Shown here: one piece after another, positions 50,766 to 61,602 of the stretch
Layout of the letters: every line of letters begins with the position of its first letter
Position numbering within the stretch: position 1 is the first letter of the stretch
From: Shewanella phaeophyticola
Lineage (GTDB): Bacteria > Pseudomonadota > Gammaproteobacteria > Enterobacterales > Shewanellaceae
Length of the DNA: 64,000 bases
Direction of reading: 5' to 3'
NCBI RefSeq assembly: GCF_025398315.1
Contig: NZ_JAODOQ010000001.1
Location: 434,001 to 498,000, forward strand
Translations under genes and position numbers: made by a program
The notes under the pieces: generated by a model
What the model saw: the letters and a program-made list of their open reading frames with translations, nothing else
Database searches by the model: none
Told to the model about the DNA's origin: nothing

Positions 50766-52552
50766 TTAAATCGCCTTAGTCACTTTATTTAACCAGGCTA
50801 GTTCATCGCTTTGCATTAATGGCGCTAGGGTGTTGCGTACTTTTTGTTGGTATTGATTAAACCAATTCACTTCAAAATCAGTTAATAATGATTTGTCGAT
50901 TAAGCGTGCATCCATTGGGATGTGGGTTAATGCGTCAAATTCATACATTTCACGCTCAGCACCTTGCAGGGCGTTGCAAGGTTGTACTGCCACTAAGTTT
51001 TCGATACGAATACCAAAACCGTCGGCGCGGTAATAACCAGGCTCGTTCGACAATACCATGCCAGGTAACAGCGCAACGCCATTGACGTTTTTACCAATGC
51101 GTTGTGGTACCTCATGCACACTCAAAAAGTGGCCAACGCCATGACCGGTACCATGATCATAATCAAAACCGTGTTGCCATAAATATTGGCGTGCAAAGGC
51201 ATCAAGTTGCTGGCCGAGGTGCCTTTAGGGAAACGTGCAGTATCAAGTGCAATATGACCTTTTAATACTAAGGTCACCATTTTTTTCTGCTCGTCGGTTA
51301 CTTTACCAATGGCGATAGTGCGAGTGACATCGGTAGTGCCATCGATATATTGTGCACCAGAGTCAACCAGGTAAATACTGTCCATGGTCATGGTACTTGG
51401 GGTGCCATTGTTGTGATTGTAATGACACATGGCAGCATTAGCACCGGTGGCCGAGATAGTGTCAAAACTTGGCTCACGATACAGCGGGTCTTGCAGTCTA
51501 AAGCGTTCTAATTTATCTGCCAGTTGCGCTTCATCATGCATGATGTTCTGCTCAACCTGACTGTCTAACCAGGCTAAAAAGCGGCTAACGGCAACACCAT
51601 CACGAATATGACAGGCGCGCATACCCGCAAGTTCAGCACTATTTTTTTGCGCCTTAGGTAATGCAACAGGATCTGTCCCAGCAATGAGTTTGGCACCGCC
51701 TTTTTGCGCTAATAATTGTGAGTATGCATTGGCAGAATGAGGATCGGCTAGCAATTTAACCCCATCCATTTGCGCTAACACGCTGGCTAATTCAGACTCT
51801 TCTTTAAAGCTCACCCCTTCGCCCACATGCTCGGCAATATTTTGCGGTACTTTGCCTAAGTCGGTAAAGAAGGTCATGTCGCCATTTGCCGATAGTAAAC
51901 CACAGCCCAAGACAACCGGAAAACGTGGCACGTCGTTGCCACGGATGTTTAACAACCAACAGCATGAATCTAATGCCGCGATAAGTGCCATGTCGGCACC
52001 TTGTTTTTTAACTAATGCCCCAATTTGTTGGCGTTTCTCAATGCTATTACGTACCGCACCTTCATGGCTAAATAATGTCATGGTTGATGCTGATGGTGCA
52101 GGGCGATCTTGCCAGCTCACATCAATCGGGTTGTCGTTTACTTCAACCAAGTTGATTTGGGCTTTATCGAATTGCGCTTTGGTTTGTTGGTACCAGGCAA
52201 GAGTGTGTAAACGGCTGTCGATACCCACATTTGCGCCAGCGGGTAAGGTGTCGATTAGCCAGTCAATTTGTGGGTCGTCATGCAGGCTTAAATACTCAAA
52301 TAAACAGCCATCGACTTGCTGGCGCACCTGCACTGTGTAACGACCATCGGTAAAAATGGCGGCGCGGTCTTTTAATACAATCGCCATACCTGCTGAGCCG
52401 GTAAAGCCCGTCGCCCAGTGTAAACGCTCATTGCGGGCAGGCACGTATTCACCTAAGTATTCATCGGCGCGGGGAATAATAAAGGCATCGATTTGGTTAA
52501 CTTCAAGTTGCTGGCGAATAGCACTAAGGCGGGTGGCAATAATATTGGACAT
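50766..52552 (-). CDS. Xaa-Pro aminopeptidase, M24B family (frame broken)
   Basis: About 595 aa when joined; the start M-S-N-I-I-A-T-R at 52552 has GGAGAAACC upstream. There are two N-terminal creatinase-like domains, then a pita-bread metallopeptidase domain. Metal ligands are in V-D-S-G-A-Q-Y and T-D-V-T-R-T, the His in H-G-T-G-H-G-V-G-H-F, and the Glu in L-S-N-E-P-G-Y-Y and R-I-E-N-L. The C-terminal APP extension is present. It removes N-terminal residues before Pro, in the cytoplasm. The slip at 51212-51216 (GGGCC read as GGCC) cuts G-T-S-G-Q-Q-L-D-A-F; past it the frame runs to the C-terminus. Confidence 0.92.
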
Positions 52553-52757
52553 GGTTTCTCCGTTGGAGGCGACTGATGAACTCAGCTCTGTAAATGAGGT
52601 GCAATTATCGCAAGGGCAACAGCAGCCTTGCAAGCGTAGTTGCTAAGATTTGCTTGGCTTAAATTGTAAACTTATATTGTATACAATGGTAACTCTACAT
52701 TGTAGGCGTTATGCTTGTCGGTGTTTATCTGACAATAACAATAATAAAGGACTCGTG

Positions 52758-53973
52758 ATGACAATCGGTGTTGGTGGTGTTAGCCCGCAGCAGGCATTAG
52801 CTAAATTATGTAAAATGACAGACGGTGTTGCAGCCATAAGCGAGGATGAATTTAATCAACGCATACAGCGTGCACAAGAGTTAATGGTACAACATGGCTT
52901 AGATGCTATTTATGTTAATGCGGGCACTAACTTGTATTATTTTAGCGGTACACGCTGGTTTTCAAGTGAACGTATGGTCGGGGCTATCATTCCTGCTGTG
53001 GGCGCGATTGAGTACATTGCCCCAGCGTTTGAGCTAGATACTTTGCAAGGGTATATGGCCATTAAAGGTCAAATAAACACCTGGCATGAAGATCAAAGCC
53101 CTTATCAATTATTTGCCAATTTGCTTGATAAAATGAGCTCTTAAGCAAGCCAAGATTGGCATTGATGAATCGACACCGTTTTTTATTAGCGACGGTATCG
53201 CTCAAGCTTCGCCTCAACATCGCTTTACCAGTGCAACAACCGTTACTGCAGGTTGTCGAATGATTAAATCTGCTGCCGAAATCGCCTTAATGCAACGCGC
53301 AAAAGACATGACGCTTGAGGTGCATAAAGCGGCTGCGAGTATATTGCGTGAAGGGATTACCACCGCTGAGGTTGAAGACTTTATCGACCAAGCACATTAT
53401 GCGGTAGGTGCTCCAAAAGGTTCGTATTTCTGTATTGTATTATTTGGCGAAGACACCGCCTATCCACATGGAGTTAAGTCGCCAAAATCATTGGAGATTA
53501 ACGATACTGTGCTGATTGATACCGGCTGTCAGTTGCACGGTTATAACTCAGATATTACTCGCACTTACGTGTTTGGTGAACCCAATGAACGTCAACGCCA
53601 GTTATGGCAGTTAGAGCAAGATGCACAAATTGCCGCCTTTAATGCTGCGCAAATTGGCACGCCTTGCTGTGATGTTGATGTCGCGGCGCGCAAGGTGTTA
53701 GAAAATGCAGGTTTTGACTCGGGTTACCAGGTACCTGGCTTACCACATCGCACCGGACATGGCATAGGGTTAGACATTCATGAATGGCCATACTTAGTCG
53801 GTAATGACTCAACTTTACTGGCTAGTGGCATGTGTTTTAGTAACGAGCCCATGTTGTGTGTGCCTGGTGAGTTTGGTATTCGACACGAAGACCATTTTTA
53901 CATGACGGCTCAAGAGCCAAAATGGTTTACCCAACCTGCCAAATCAATTGATGATCCGTTTTATTTGGCTTGA
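52758..53973 (+). CDS. M24 family metallopeptidase, Xaa-Pro dipeptidase-like (frame broken)
   Basis: About 405 aa when joined. The ATG at 52758 has AAAGGA 8 bp upstream. The N-terminal creatinase-like domain ends M-A-L-K-Q-A-K-I-G-I-D after the slip near 53134-53140. The C-terminal M24 domain has D-T-G-C-Q-L-H-G-Y-N-S-D-I-T-R-T (two Asp), G-L-P-H-R-T-G-H-G-I-G (His), S-N-E-P-M (Glu) and R-H-E-D-H-F (Glu). It is a relative of PepQ/aminopeptidase P that cleaves Pro-containing dipeptides or N-termini. It is divergent from the other M24 gene, with 205 bp between them. Confidence 0.88.
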
Positions 53974-54003
53974 GCATAGGTTAAAGCGAGCTCATAAAAC
54001 CAC

Positions 54004-54028
54004 AAAGCCTCCATTACGGAGGCTTTTT
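54004..54028. terminator. Terminator between the M24 peptidase and FKBP genes
   Basis: AAAGCCTCC, ATTAC loop, GGAGGCTTTTT; serves both convergent genes. Confidence 0.85.
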
Positions 54029-54049
54029 ATGTTGATCAATAGCACTAGA

Positions 54050-54532
54050 TTAATTAATCGCAAATAACTCAACATCAAATATCAGTACCGAGCCACCTAC
54101 AATTTTGCCGGTTGAGCGGTTACCGTAGGCAAGCTGGCTTGGAATATAAAAACGGAACTTGTCACCCACAGTCATTAATTGTACACCTTCAGTCCAGCCT
54201 TTAATCACCTGGTTTAAACCAAAGCTAATGGTTTCGCCACGTTCAACCGAACTGTCAAATACAGTGCCGTCAATTAAGGTGCCATGGTAATGCACGGTCA
54301 CTTTGCTGTTGGCTTTTGGGGGTTCAGTATTGTCACCTTTAGTCAGAATTTCATATTGCAGCCCAGACAAGGTTTGTACTACACCTTCACGCTTAACGTT
54401 TTCGGCTAAAAACAGCTTACCTTTTTCGATGTTTTCTTTTGCGGCCTTGGAATTATTCATCTGGCTGAAAAAGTAAAATATTACTCCAGCAATGACCACA
54501 ACGGCCAAAATCATACGCATAATTTTTCTCAA
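54050..54532 (-). CDS. FKBP-type peptidyl-prolyl cis-trans isomerase, membrane-anchored
   Basis: 160 aa. An uncleaved N-terminal membrane anchor lies at about 5-23 (I-L-A-V-V-V-I-A-G-V-I-F-Y-F-F). A short FKBP_N-like linker is followed by a full FKBP domain: V-T-V-H-Y-H-G-T-L-I-D-G-T-V-F-D-S-S, then the isomerase loop V-I-K-G-W-T-E-G-V-Q-L-M and F-Y-I-P-S-Q-L-A-Y-G. It acts in the periplasm facing outward from the inner membrane. The frame is intact. It is related to FklB/FkpA-type proteins; the exact name is uncertain. Confidence 0.92.
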   Translation of the reverse strand: MRKIMRMILAVVVIAGVIFYFFSQMNNSKAAKENIEKGKLFLAENVKREGVVQTLSGLQYEILTKGDNTEPPKANSKVTVHYHGTLIDGTVFDSSVERGETISFGLNQVIKGWTEGVQLMTVGDKFRFYIPSQLAYGNRSTGKIVGGSVLIFDVELFAIN

Positions 54533-54643
54533 TAAAATAGGTTTAGTGGCATGAGTTTACCGCAAAATGATGAACGCTATCAAACTACGCAAAATCTATT
54601 TTAGTCAGCGGGTTATTGTTGAGTGATAGACGTTGTTAACGCC

Positions 54644-54994
54644 TTATGACATTGGCACTGCTAGCCTATCAAAATAGACATAGCCTGCAGCGCTTATCGC
54701 GGTAATATTAACCACAATGTAGCACCACAGTAGCCGAATAAAAGAGGTCTTTTGGGTTTTATGGCGAAAATGATGTTGGCCTAGCAAGGCGGCAGGCCAA
54801 CCGCCCAATAACGCACACAGTTGTAAGGTTTTTTCACTAATGCGCCGAGCGCTATTGATTGCCGCGCGTTTATCGAGGTAATACAAGGTCACGGTTAACA
54901 GATTAAGCGCTAAAAAAACTGCAGTTAACCACGGGTGAATGAATACACTCGATAGGGTGAGTAGGGTTAACATTAGCCAAGCAAATTTGTTCAT
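54644..54994 (-). CDS. DUF1294 membrane protein
   Basis: 116 aa with three to four membrane segments. The central L-L-G-G-W-P-A-A-L-L-G-Q-H-H-F-R-H-K-T-Q-K-T-S-F is the DUF1294 signature. Some relatives are fused to a cold-shock domain; this one is not, being only the membrane part. The function is unknown. The frame is intact. It is separated from FKBP by 111 bp. Confidence 0.85.
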   Translation of the reverse strand: MNKFAWLMLTLLTLSSVFIHPWLTAVFLALNLLTVTLYYLDKRAAINSARRISEKTLQLCALLGGWPAALLGQHHFRHKTQKTSFIRLLWCYIVVNITAISAAGYVYFDRLAVPMS

Positions 54995-55066
54995 ATTGGC
55001 GTTTTCACTTTTCTGATGATTCGATTGTTACTCAAGGTGTGCTTTTTCTCTTAATACTTATTGAGA

Positions 55067-56209
55067 TTAGCCTCGTTTTAGCACTAAATAACGCCACAAC
55101 TTTTCTAGTGGACCTTGTTTGAAATAACGTAAATACCAATGTGCGAGCAATAGTTGCACCATGGTGTAAATAATAGCAATAGACATATAACCAGCTCTAT
55201 CTAGTTGTTGCTGCCACTCTGGGGCAAGATAGCGTAGCAGTATAATTCCGACAATGGATTGCAATATATATAAACTAAATGCCAGCTTACCGACATTTTG
55301 TAGTGCGCTTAAACGCTGTGGGCTGTTGTTGCACACCAAACAAATGATATGGATATACACTAAAGCACAGGCGATGGCACTTAACAGTAATACCACGTCC
55401 GACAGCGCCACTAACCGCGCCATACCGCTAAAACTTAATGCTGAGTCGATTAGCGATAATACCAGCGCCCAAAAAAGACATTGCTTTAACAACTTACTGT
55501 CTAATCCCTGGCTAAAAACATTGCGTTTATATAGTGCCATACCGATTAGCATTAGCCCGGCAATAAACCACATCAACGTTAGTGGGATTACCAAAATCAT
55601 GTAACCAAACATCGTCAGGTGCAGCATTAATTGTTCTGAATAACTGCCAGTCCAGGCTGATAGTTGCTCCATAAATAACGTTGAGTCTCGCAAGTATACT
55701 TGGTCGTCTGGCGTGAGCGATATCAAGGTGATTGGAATAAGCGACATAAAAATAAACCATTTTGCCTGCCTAATTAACGCATCCGCATCGAGGTTGCGAT
55801 ACTTAAAAGCCAGTAATCCACTGACGCCATACGACAGTAAAATATCGCCCGGGAAGATAAAAATCCCATGAATAATTCCAAATAGAATCAGCCAATATAA
55901 ACGCCACTTTTGTTGTTTGAGGTGCTTCAGTGATGATGGCTGTGCTAACTGAGATTGATATTTTTGAAATTGAATTAACATACCCGCGCCAAACAACATC
56001 GCGAATAAACTAAAGAAACGGCCTTCCAGGAAAAAGTTACTCAACAGTTCAATCGTAATATCGCTAACCGGCTGTGCAGCATGTGGTGCATAGCCATAAA
56101 AGCTATTGCCCATAAAGTAGATATTTAAAAAGAAAATACCCAGCACACCCACACCACGAATGGCGTCAAGGTTGGCGAGGCGTCGAGTTGGAGTTACGTG
56201 TTCATCCAT
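55067..56209 (-). CDS. DUF418 family membrane protein
   Basis: 380 aa from M-D-E-H-V (ATG at 56209; an in-frame start 54 bp upstream has no ribosome binding site). It has about eight to nine membrane segments. The N-terminal N-L-D-A-I-R-G-V-G-V-L-G-I-F-F-L-N, then F-F-S-L-F-A-M-L-F-G-A-G-M, and a C-terminal half with L-Q-S-I-V-G, are the DUF418 signature found in YeiB-like proteins. These probably transfer an acyl or similar group, but no substrate is known. The frame is intact. Confidence 0.88.
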   Translation of the reverse strand: MDEHVTPTRRLANLDAIRGVGVLGIFFLNIYFMGNSFYGYAPHAAQPVSDITIELLSNFFLEGRFFSLFAMLFGAGMLIQFQKYQSQLAQPSSLKHLKQQKWRLYWLILFGIIHGIFIFPGDILLSYGVSGLLAFKYRNLDADALIRQAKWFIFMSLIPITLISLTPDDQVYLRDSTLFMEQLSAWTGSYSEQLMLHLTMFGYMILVIPLTLMWFIAGLMLIGMALYKRNVFSQGLDSKLLKQCLFWALVLSLIDSALSFSGMARLVALSDVVLLLSAIACALVYIHIICLVCNNSPQRLSALQNVGKLAFSLYILQSIVGIILLRYLAPEWQQQLDRAGYMSIAIIYTMVQLLLAHWYLRYFKQGPLEKLWRYLVLKRG

Positions 56210-56539
56210 GAGCCTTGTACTGTTAATGGTTGAAATCCTTTTTATGTGTTGTTTAAAAAGCATCTATAGAGGCAGAAAATATGCTTACTGCGGATAGTGC
56301 TAATAAATATTCTATTATTCAACCATAACTTACTATTGTGTTGTGTCACATTTAGACTAATCAGTTGAGATAATTTAAGTTTGATAATGTTCGATGTGTG
56401 TTTGTATAACATATTGTTTCTTTTGTTTAATAAGTATTTAACCACCCAAAATCTCTTGTGAATTCACAGTTTCATAGACGAGTACAGTATTTTTTACATG
56501 TTATCATTAAAATAACGTTAACTTGGTGGGTGGTAAAGC

Positions 56540-58444
56540 ATGAAAAATTTAGGCCTTAAAAAATTATTATTATTTTCAATAATATTATTAGTGGGATCAT
56601 CGGTTTCTATTTCAAGTTACATCCTTTATTTGCAGCAGAAAGATACCCTCACAGAAAATATTATGCGTGAAAGTAACAATTACGTAGCGGCTAAAGCTGC
56701 GAATATTGAAACGCTGATTAATGAAAAAGTAGGCGGAATAAACAAACTTGCTGACCTGTATAAGACAAATAAAATTGAAGGGACAGAGCAAGAGATTATC
56801 GCCCAAACTAAATTTTTAGCCAGTGCAATGAATTTAAACAGTGCAGTGCTGGCTTTTGAAACTGGAGATGCTTATTGGAGTATAAGCACACCCCGCTGGC
56901 CTAATCATAAATATGATACCGATGTGACTACTGCATCTTGGTATCAAGATGGCCGGAAAGGCAATGATGTTACAGTGACAAACCCTTATATAGGTTCAGA
57001 TGGCGGTTACTATATTACCATTATTGAAAAAATAATGGGCGGTACCATATCTGTCGATATGACGCTTGATTTCCTTAACAAAATGGTCAAAGAGTCTAAT
57101 GATATTCCTGGTTCAATAGCCGTAATCCTTAATCACGACACTACCATTCTTGCTTCATCCTCTAAAATCGTCAAACTTGGTGAGAAAGCAACCAAGTTTC
57201 CATGGTTTAAAAATGCTGTTCAGGAGGCTGTGAGTAAGGAAAGTCATGTTGTTGATTATTCTGTTGATGGTCAAGATAAGATATTTTTCTCTCATATCAT
57301 CAACGCAGGTGATAAAAATTGGTATTTCGCGATAGGTTTAGATAAAGAGGTCGCATTCGCCAAATTAAAAGAATCTCGTAATGTTGCTATTTTTATTACG
57401 CTTATTGCTACGTTAGTCAGTGTGATGATTGCCTTTATGTTAATTCAAATACTCTACCGCCCTATTTTAGCCCTTAAAGACACTGTGCTCGGTTTGTCAA
57501 ATGGTGATGGTGATCTAACCCAACGTCTACAGGTTGAAACCAATGATGATTTAGGACAAATTGCACAAGGAGTAAATCAGTTTATTGAAAATCTCCAAAA
57601 CATGATGTTGGAAATTCAGAACGCCAGTACTACCCTTCAATCTAACATCAATCGAATGCGTGAACATTCGCAAAGAAATAGCACCATTATACAAAACCAT
57701 GTTGGTGAAACTGAACAGGTGGTTACTGCGATTGAAGAAATGAATTCAACCGCAGAATCAATGGCAAAAGATGCCGCTAACACTGCGAACCTCACTCAAC
57801 AAGCGAATGAAACCAGTAAAGAGTCTCGAGAAAAAGTACATAAATCTCAAGTCACTGTTTCAGCCCTTGTTGGCGATGTTAATAAAACCACTGACGATAT
57901 TGCAAAAATGACAGAAGTGACCCAAAGCATAAATGGCATTCTGAGTGTGATTGGTGAAATAGCTGGACAAACAAACCTGTTAGCGTTGAATGCGGCAATT
58001 GAAGCCGCTAGAGCAGGCGAGCAAGGTCGAGGGTTCGCTGTTGTTGCTGATGAAGTGAGAAACTTGGCTAGCCGAACTATGTCGAGTACCGAAGAAGTTG
58101 AATCCGCCCTTGAGCGTTTATTAACAGGCACTCAAGTTGTGGTCGATTCAATGGGTAATACTAAAGCCCGCTGTCAAGAAACTGCTGTCGATACCAGTAA
58201 TGTTGAAGCTAGCCTAGATATCATGACTCAATATGTAAATGACATTAATGATTTAAGTACTCAAATTGCAACGGCTGCCGAAGAACAAAGTTGTGTCACT
58301 CAGGAGTTGAGTCGCAATATGTCTGCAATTAACGAGATTGTACTGGAATTAGATGCTAATGGGCAGCAAGCATTAACAGAAGCGGATGATATTAATATCA
58401 TTAATAATCAATTAGCTGATATCGTTGGTCGCTTTAAATTATAG
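56540..58444 (+). CDS. Methyl-accepting chemotaxis protein with Cache-type sensor
   Basis: 634 aa. TM1 is about 9-28. The periplasmic double-Cache-like region is about 29-285, with the strand-helix pattern [25 protein letters not shown] and [13 protein letters not shown]2 is about 289-312 ([17 protein letters not shown]), followed by a HAMP and the standard signalling tip [12 protein letters not shown]. The Cache fold often binds amino acids or small organic acids. The frame is intact. 330 bp upstream of its start hold only promoter-like A/T-rich DNA. Confidence 0.95.
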   Translation: MKNLGLKKLLLFSIILLVGSSVSISSYILYLQQKDTLTENIMRESNNYVAAKAANIETLINEKVGGINKLADLYKTNKIEGTEQEIIAQTKFLASAMNLNSAVLAFETGDAYWSISTPRWPNHKYDTDVTTASWYQDGRKGNDVTVTNPYIGSDGGYYITIIEKIMGGTISVDMTLDFLNKMVKESNDIPGSIAVILNHDTTILASSSKIVKLGEKATKFPWFKNAVQEAVSKESHVVDYSVDGQDKIFFSHIINAGDKNWYFAIGLDKEVAFAKLKESRNVAIFITLIATLVSVMIAFMLIQILYRPILALKDTVLGLSNGDGDLTQRLQVETNDDLGQIAQGVNQFIENLQNMMLEIQNASTTLQSNINRMREHSQRNSTIIQNHVGETEQVVTAIEEMNSTAESMAKDAANTANLTQQANETSKESREKVHKSQVTVSALVGDVNKTTDDIAKMTEVTQSINGILSVIGEIAGQTNLLALNAAIEAARAGEQGRGFAVVADEVRNLASRTMSSTEEVESALERLLTGTQVVVDSMGNTKARCQETAVDTSNVEASLDIMTQYVNDINDLSTQIATAAEEQSCVTQELSRNMSAINEIVLELDANGQQALTEADDINIINNQLADIVGRFKL

Positions 58445-58537
58445 TCATTGTTAGCTGTATTAAGTATGACGGTTTAAATAAGCTTAGTAGGATTATTTGA
58501 ATTGAAAATGGGCTAGATTGAGTTTGACGTTAAGCCA

Positions 58538-58570
58538 TAAAAAAACCAAGCATTGTGCTTGGTTTTTTTA
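58538..58570. terminator. Bidirectional terminator between the chemoreceptor and SPFH genes
   Basis: A-run, ACCAAGCA, TTG loop, TGCTTGGT, T-run. Confidence 0.88.
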
Positions 58571-58623
58571 TTGTGAATCAATTTTTTGCTTAACTCGCCT
58601 TTAACGAGACGTGGTGTGATAGA

Positions 58624-59509
58624 TTACTTTTTCTGTACTTCTAAAAACGGAATTGTCCCCGTTGGCAGCATGGTGGTTGGCAGTTTGCCGTCCCAGCGCT
58701 CAGCTTTGGTTAATTCAACCAGGTTTTGGTTTTGCGCTAATGCTTCGGCACGGATTTTAATTGCCGAGGCTTCAGCATTACCTTTAATCCGAATACTTTC
58801 GGCTTCAGCAATAGCACGCGCTAACTGTGAGTCTGCTTCAGCCTGTGCTTGAGTCACCGCAATTTGTGCGCTAACACGTTCTTTTTCAAGGTTTTGCAAT
58901 TGTGTTTGCACTTCGACTTCGGCGCGCATTCTGTCTTCTACCGATTTTTCATAAGCATTAGAAAAGTCGATGTTTTCAATCTGTACCGAGGTGATCGTTA
59001 CCGAAGCCTTTAATTGACTTGGTAATGGCATCTGTCACATCAATACCAAATTTAATACGCTCTTGAACCGCAGAGATGGCAGTGTATTTACCAAAAATGT
59101 TCTCAACTTGAGTCGGCACTTGGCGGTCGAGCAAGCGTGAAACCATAGAGTCGATACCTTTAAACTTGGCGTACACTTCTTCAACGCGATCGGGCGGCAC
59201 ACTAAAGGTGACAGAGGCGCGTAAGGTGGCTGGCTGCTGATCGCGACTATAGGCTTGTAATGCTTGATAGCTGGCAGTGTGCGTTTGAGTGGAGATTTTA
59301 ACTACGGTATCCATTAATGGAATTTTAAAACCAAGCCCAGGTTCTGCTGTGTCGATGATTTTACCGTTACGTAATAATACACCGCGTTCGCCTTGGTCGA
59401 CCGTGTACCAGCTACCGTATAGGCTGATCATCAGTATCAATAAAATCGACACCAAAATGATTTTATTGAGGTGGTTAGTAGTTTGTTTTGATATATCGTT
59501 TTTTAACAT
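58624..59509 (-). CDS. SPFH/prohibitin-like membrane protein (frame broken)
   Basis: About 294 aa when joined. An N-terminal membrane segment (about 17-36) is followed by the SPFH band-7 domain, V-D-Q-G-E-R-G-V-L-L-R-N-G-K, and a coiled-coil region rich in Glu, Ala and Gln (A-Q-A-E-A-D-S-Q-L-A-R-A-I-A-E-A-E). Prohibitin-like proteins form ring assemblies on the inner membrane and often control FtsH-type proteases or lipid domains. The slip near 59003-59008 (GAAGCC for a GGNCC) follows I-K-G and precedes S-V-T-I-T-S-V-Q-I-E. It lies between the chemoreceptor and MITE copy 2. Confidence 0.88.
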
Positions 59510-59557
59510 TGTGCTTCCCTAGCAAAAAATAAAATGAAAATCATTTTATGGATGTTT

Positions 59558-59824
59558 TAGGGTCTGTTGATCTTTCAAGATTGTTTTTGCAGCGAATTGT
59601 TGGCCATTTCTACAAGGCAGAGACTTTGAGGTGTAGTTATTCTACATAAAAAGTCGATAACGCAGTAAAAATGGCCAACAAACGCTGCCTGAAAGGTTCG
59701 GCTAAAAACGTTTTACTCTTTGCGAATAAAGAGTTGCTTAGATGACTAGGCATCAATCCATTCGTCTCGATTAACACGTTTTTAACTCGAACAAAATTCA
59801 AACAGCAAAGATCAACAGCCCCTA
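59558..59824. mobile_element. MITE-like element, copy 2 (inverted relative to copy 1)
   Basis: About 267 bp with the same left end TAGGGTCTGTTGATCTTT and right end AAAGATCAACAGCCCCTA. The sequence between is the reverse complement of copy 1, with a few short indels. It lies between the SPFH start (49 bp upstream of its ATG) and the stop of the DUF4442 gene. It has no coding capacity, and a TA is at each end. Confidence 0.8.
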
Positions 59825-59836
59825 GTGTTTTTATGA

Positions 59837-60367
59837 CTATTTTTGGGGTTTTTCAGAAATCCACAGCTTAATATGGCTCTGTACTACCACTACACCATTG
59901 GTGTCGTAGGCTTTCACGTCGACTAACATATCACCGACTTGCCACTGCTCTGGTGTTACCTCTGCCACACACAGAATATCAGTCCCGGCTTTGGCGGTAT
60001 AGTCTACTGACATACCTTTAGGGATCCAGCGTAAATGAGCAGGAATAGAAGCTTCTGCCATGGTGCCCATTGCCATTTCTAAGCCATTACAAATCGCAAT
60101 CACGTGCACGGTACCAATATGGTTTTGCACTTTTTTACGTTTTTTAATAAGACATTCACAACGATTAACTTTTAAGTCGCTAATGTAAGGATGAACCGTG
60201 CCAAAATAGGGCGCCATGCGTGCCACCATTTTAGAAAAGATATGTTTGCCAAATGGATATGAAGTCACTTTTTTGTACAGTGACATGACTTTATTAGGTT
60301 TTGTAGGTGTCATTTTTTTAACTCGGGTTAGGGTATTAATGCGTGTCTGGTCGGATGAGATTAACAT
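59837..60367 (-). CDS. DUF4442 hot-dog fold protein
   Basis: 176 aa from 60367; an internal ATG at 60313 gives a shorter form and neither has a strong ribosome binding site. The DUF4442 hot-dog domain has A-I-C-N-G-L-E-M-A-M-G-T-M, and A-H-L-R-W-I-P-K-G-M-S-V-D-Y-T-A-K-A. It is related to acyl-CoA thioesterases (PaaI-like) but the catalytic residues of that group are not obvious here. It is divergent from the DUF368 gene. The frame is intact. Confidence 0.8.
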   Translation of the reverse strand: MLISSDQTRINTLTRVKKMTPTKPNKVMSLYKKVTSYPFGKHIFSKMVARMAPYFGTVHPYISDLKVNRCECLIKKRKKVQNHIGTVHVIAICNGLEMAMGTMAEASIPAHLRWIPKGMSVDYTAKAGTDILCVAEVTPEQWQVGDMLVDVKAYDTNGVVVVQSHIKLWISEKPQK

Positions 60368-60466
60368 TGTTGTAACCTTGGGTGAAGTACTGGGTACTCT
60401 TTTTCATCGCTCATTTGCGCCGTGACAGGTATAATTTTGCCCGTGATGAATATTTAAGGATAAATT

Positions 60467-61404
60467 TTGAAATCTAACTTGTTGTTGAATTATATCAAAG
60501 GTATGGCCATGGGTGCGGCAGATGTTGTCCCTGGTGTATCTGGCGGAACCATTGCATTTATTACCGGCATTTTAGACCCTTTATTAGACGGTATTCGCAA
60601 CATTAATGTCTCTTTGTTTGGCATTATTAAGCAGCAAGGGATTAAAGCGGCTTTTATGTACATTAATGGAGCCGTTTTTATTGTGTGTGTTTGGCGGCAT
60701 CTTAACCAGTATTTTCACTTTAGCTAAGTTGATTTCGTGGCTATTGGCTACGCATCCCATCCCGGTATGGTCGTTCTTTTTTGGGCTAATTATTTACTCT
60801 GTGGTGCACATGGTAAAACAGGTCGAAAAGTTTACCGCGTTAAGAATATTGATGTTTATTGGCGGCGTCGCTTTTGCATGTAGCCATTACGGTATTACAT
60901 CCTATTGAGCTGCAAATTACTTACCTTAACTTCTTCTTTTGTGGCGCAATTGCGATATGCGCGATGATTTTACCTGGGATTTCTGGCAGTTTTATTTTGC
61001 TGTTACTTGGCATGTATCCAGCGGTATTGGCTGCGGCAACAGGGTTTGAAATTGTTTATTTAGCATGTTTTGCCATCGGCGCAGCTATCGGTTTGCTCAG
61101 CTTTAGCCATGTGCTATCGGCATTGCTGCGTAAGTGTCACGATGCAACCGTGTTGTTTTTAACCGGATTAATGCTTGGTACATTAGGTAAAATTTGGCCT
61201 TGGAAAGAAGTCATTAGCTGGCGCGAAAATAGTAAAGGTGAGCAAGTGCCATTATTGGAGCAAAACTTATCGCCGTTTCAGTTTGAGCAAGTCACTGGTG
61301 AGTCGTCGCAAATCGTAGTGGCGATAGTGTGTGCCTTCGTTGGGATTGGCCTAGTGTGGGGCTTAGAGTATGTTGGTCGAAAAGCCAAAACGCAGGCTGC
61401 CTAA
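60467..61404 (+). CDS. DUF368 protein, PopT-like undecaprenyl phosphate translocase (two frame breaks)
   Basis: About 310 aa when joined, with a TTG start after TTAAGGA. It has about eight membrane segments. The DUF368 signature G-A-A-D-V-V-P-G-V-S-G-G-T-I-A-F (residues 16-31) and the second-half M-I-L-P-G-I-S-G-S-F-I-L are intact. Members recently shown to recycle undecaprenyl phosphate across the inner membrane are called PopT. The slip at 60668-60674 (expected G-P-F-L-L-C-V-F-G-G) and another near 60880-60885 break it into three frames. Both look like damaged GGNCC sites or near them. Confidence 0.85.
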
Positions 61405-61432
61405 TACGCAATTCCTCAGAATTTAATTAAAT

Positions 61433-61462
61433 AAAAAAGCAGAACCCTGGTTCTGCTTTTTT
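61433..61462 (+). terminator. Terminator downstream of the DUF368 gene
   Basis: AAAAAAGCAGAACC, CT loop, GGTTCTGCTTTTTT. Confidence 0.9.
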
Positions 61463-61602
61463 ATGCTTCAACTTTAGCTGAAAAGGTTCTATAAATAATG
61501 AACTTATTTCATTTAGTTTCGTATTATTAAACACTAAATCCACCATAAGTGGGTATGATTTGTCCATAACAGGCAAAAAATTCGGTCTCAGGAGTATTAT
61601 AC

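Noticed and set aside
59531..59547. Fur-like palindrome AAAATGAAAATCATTTT upstream of the SPFH gene
   Set aside because: Very A/T-rich with outer positions mismatching the Fur consensus, and the gene is not an obvious iron gene.
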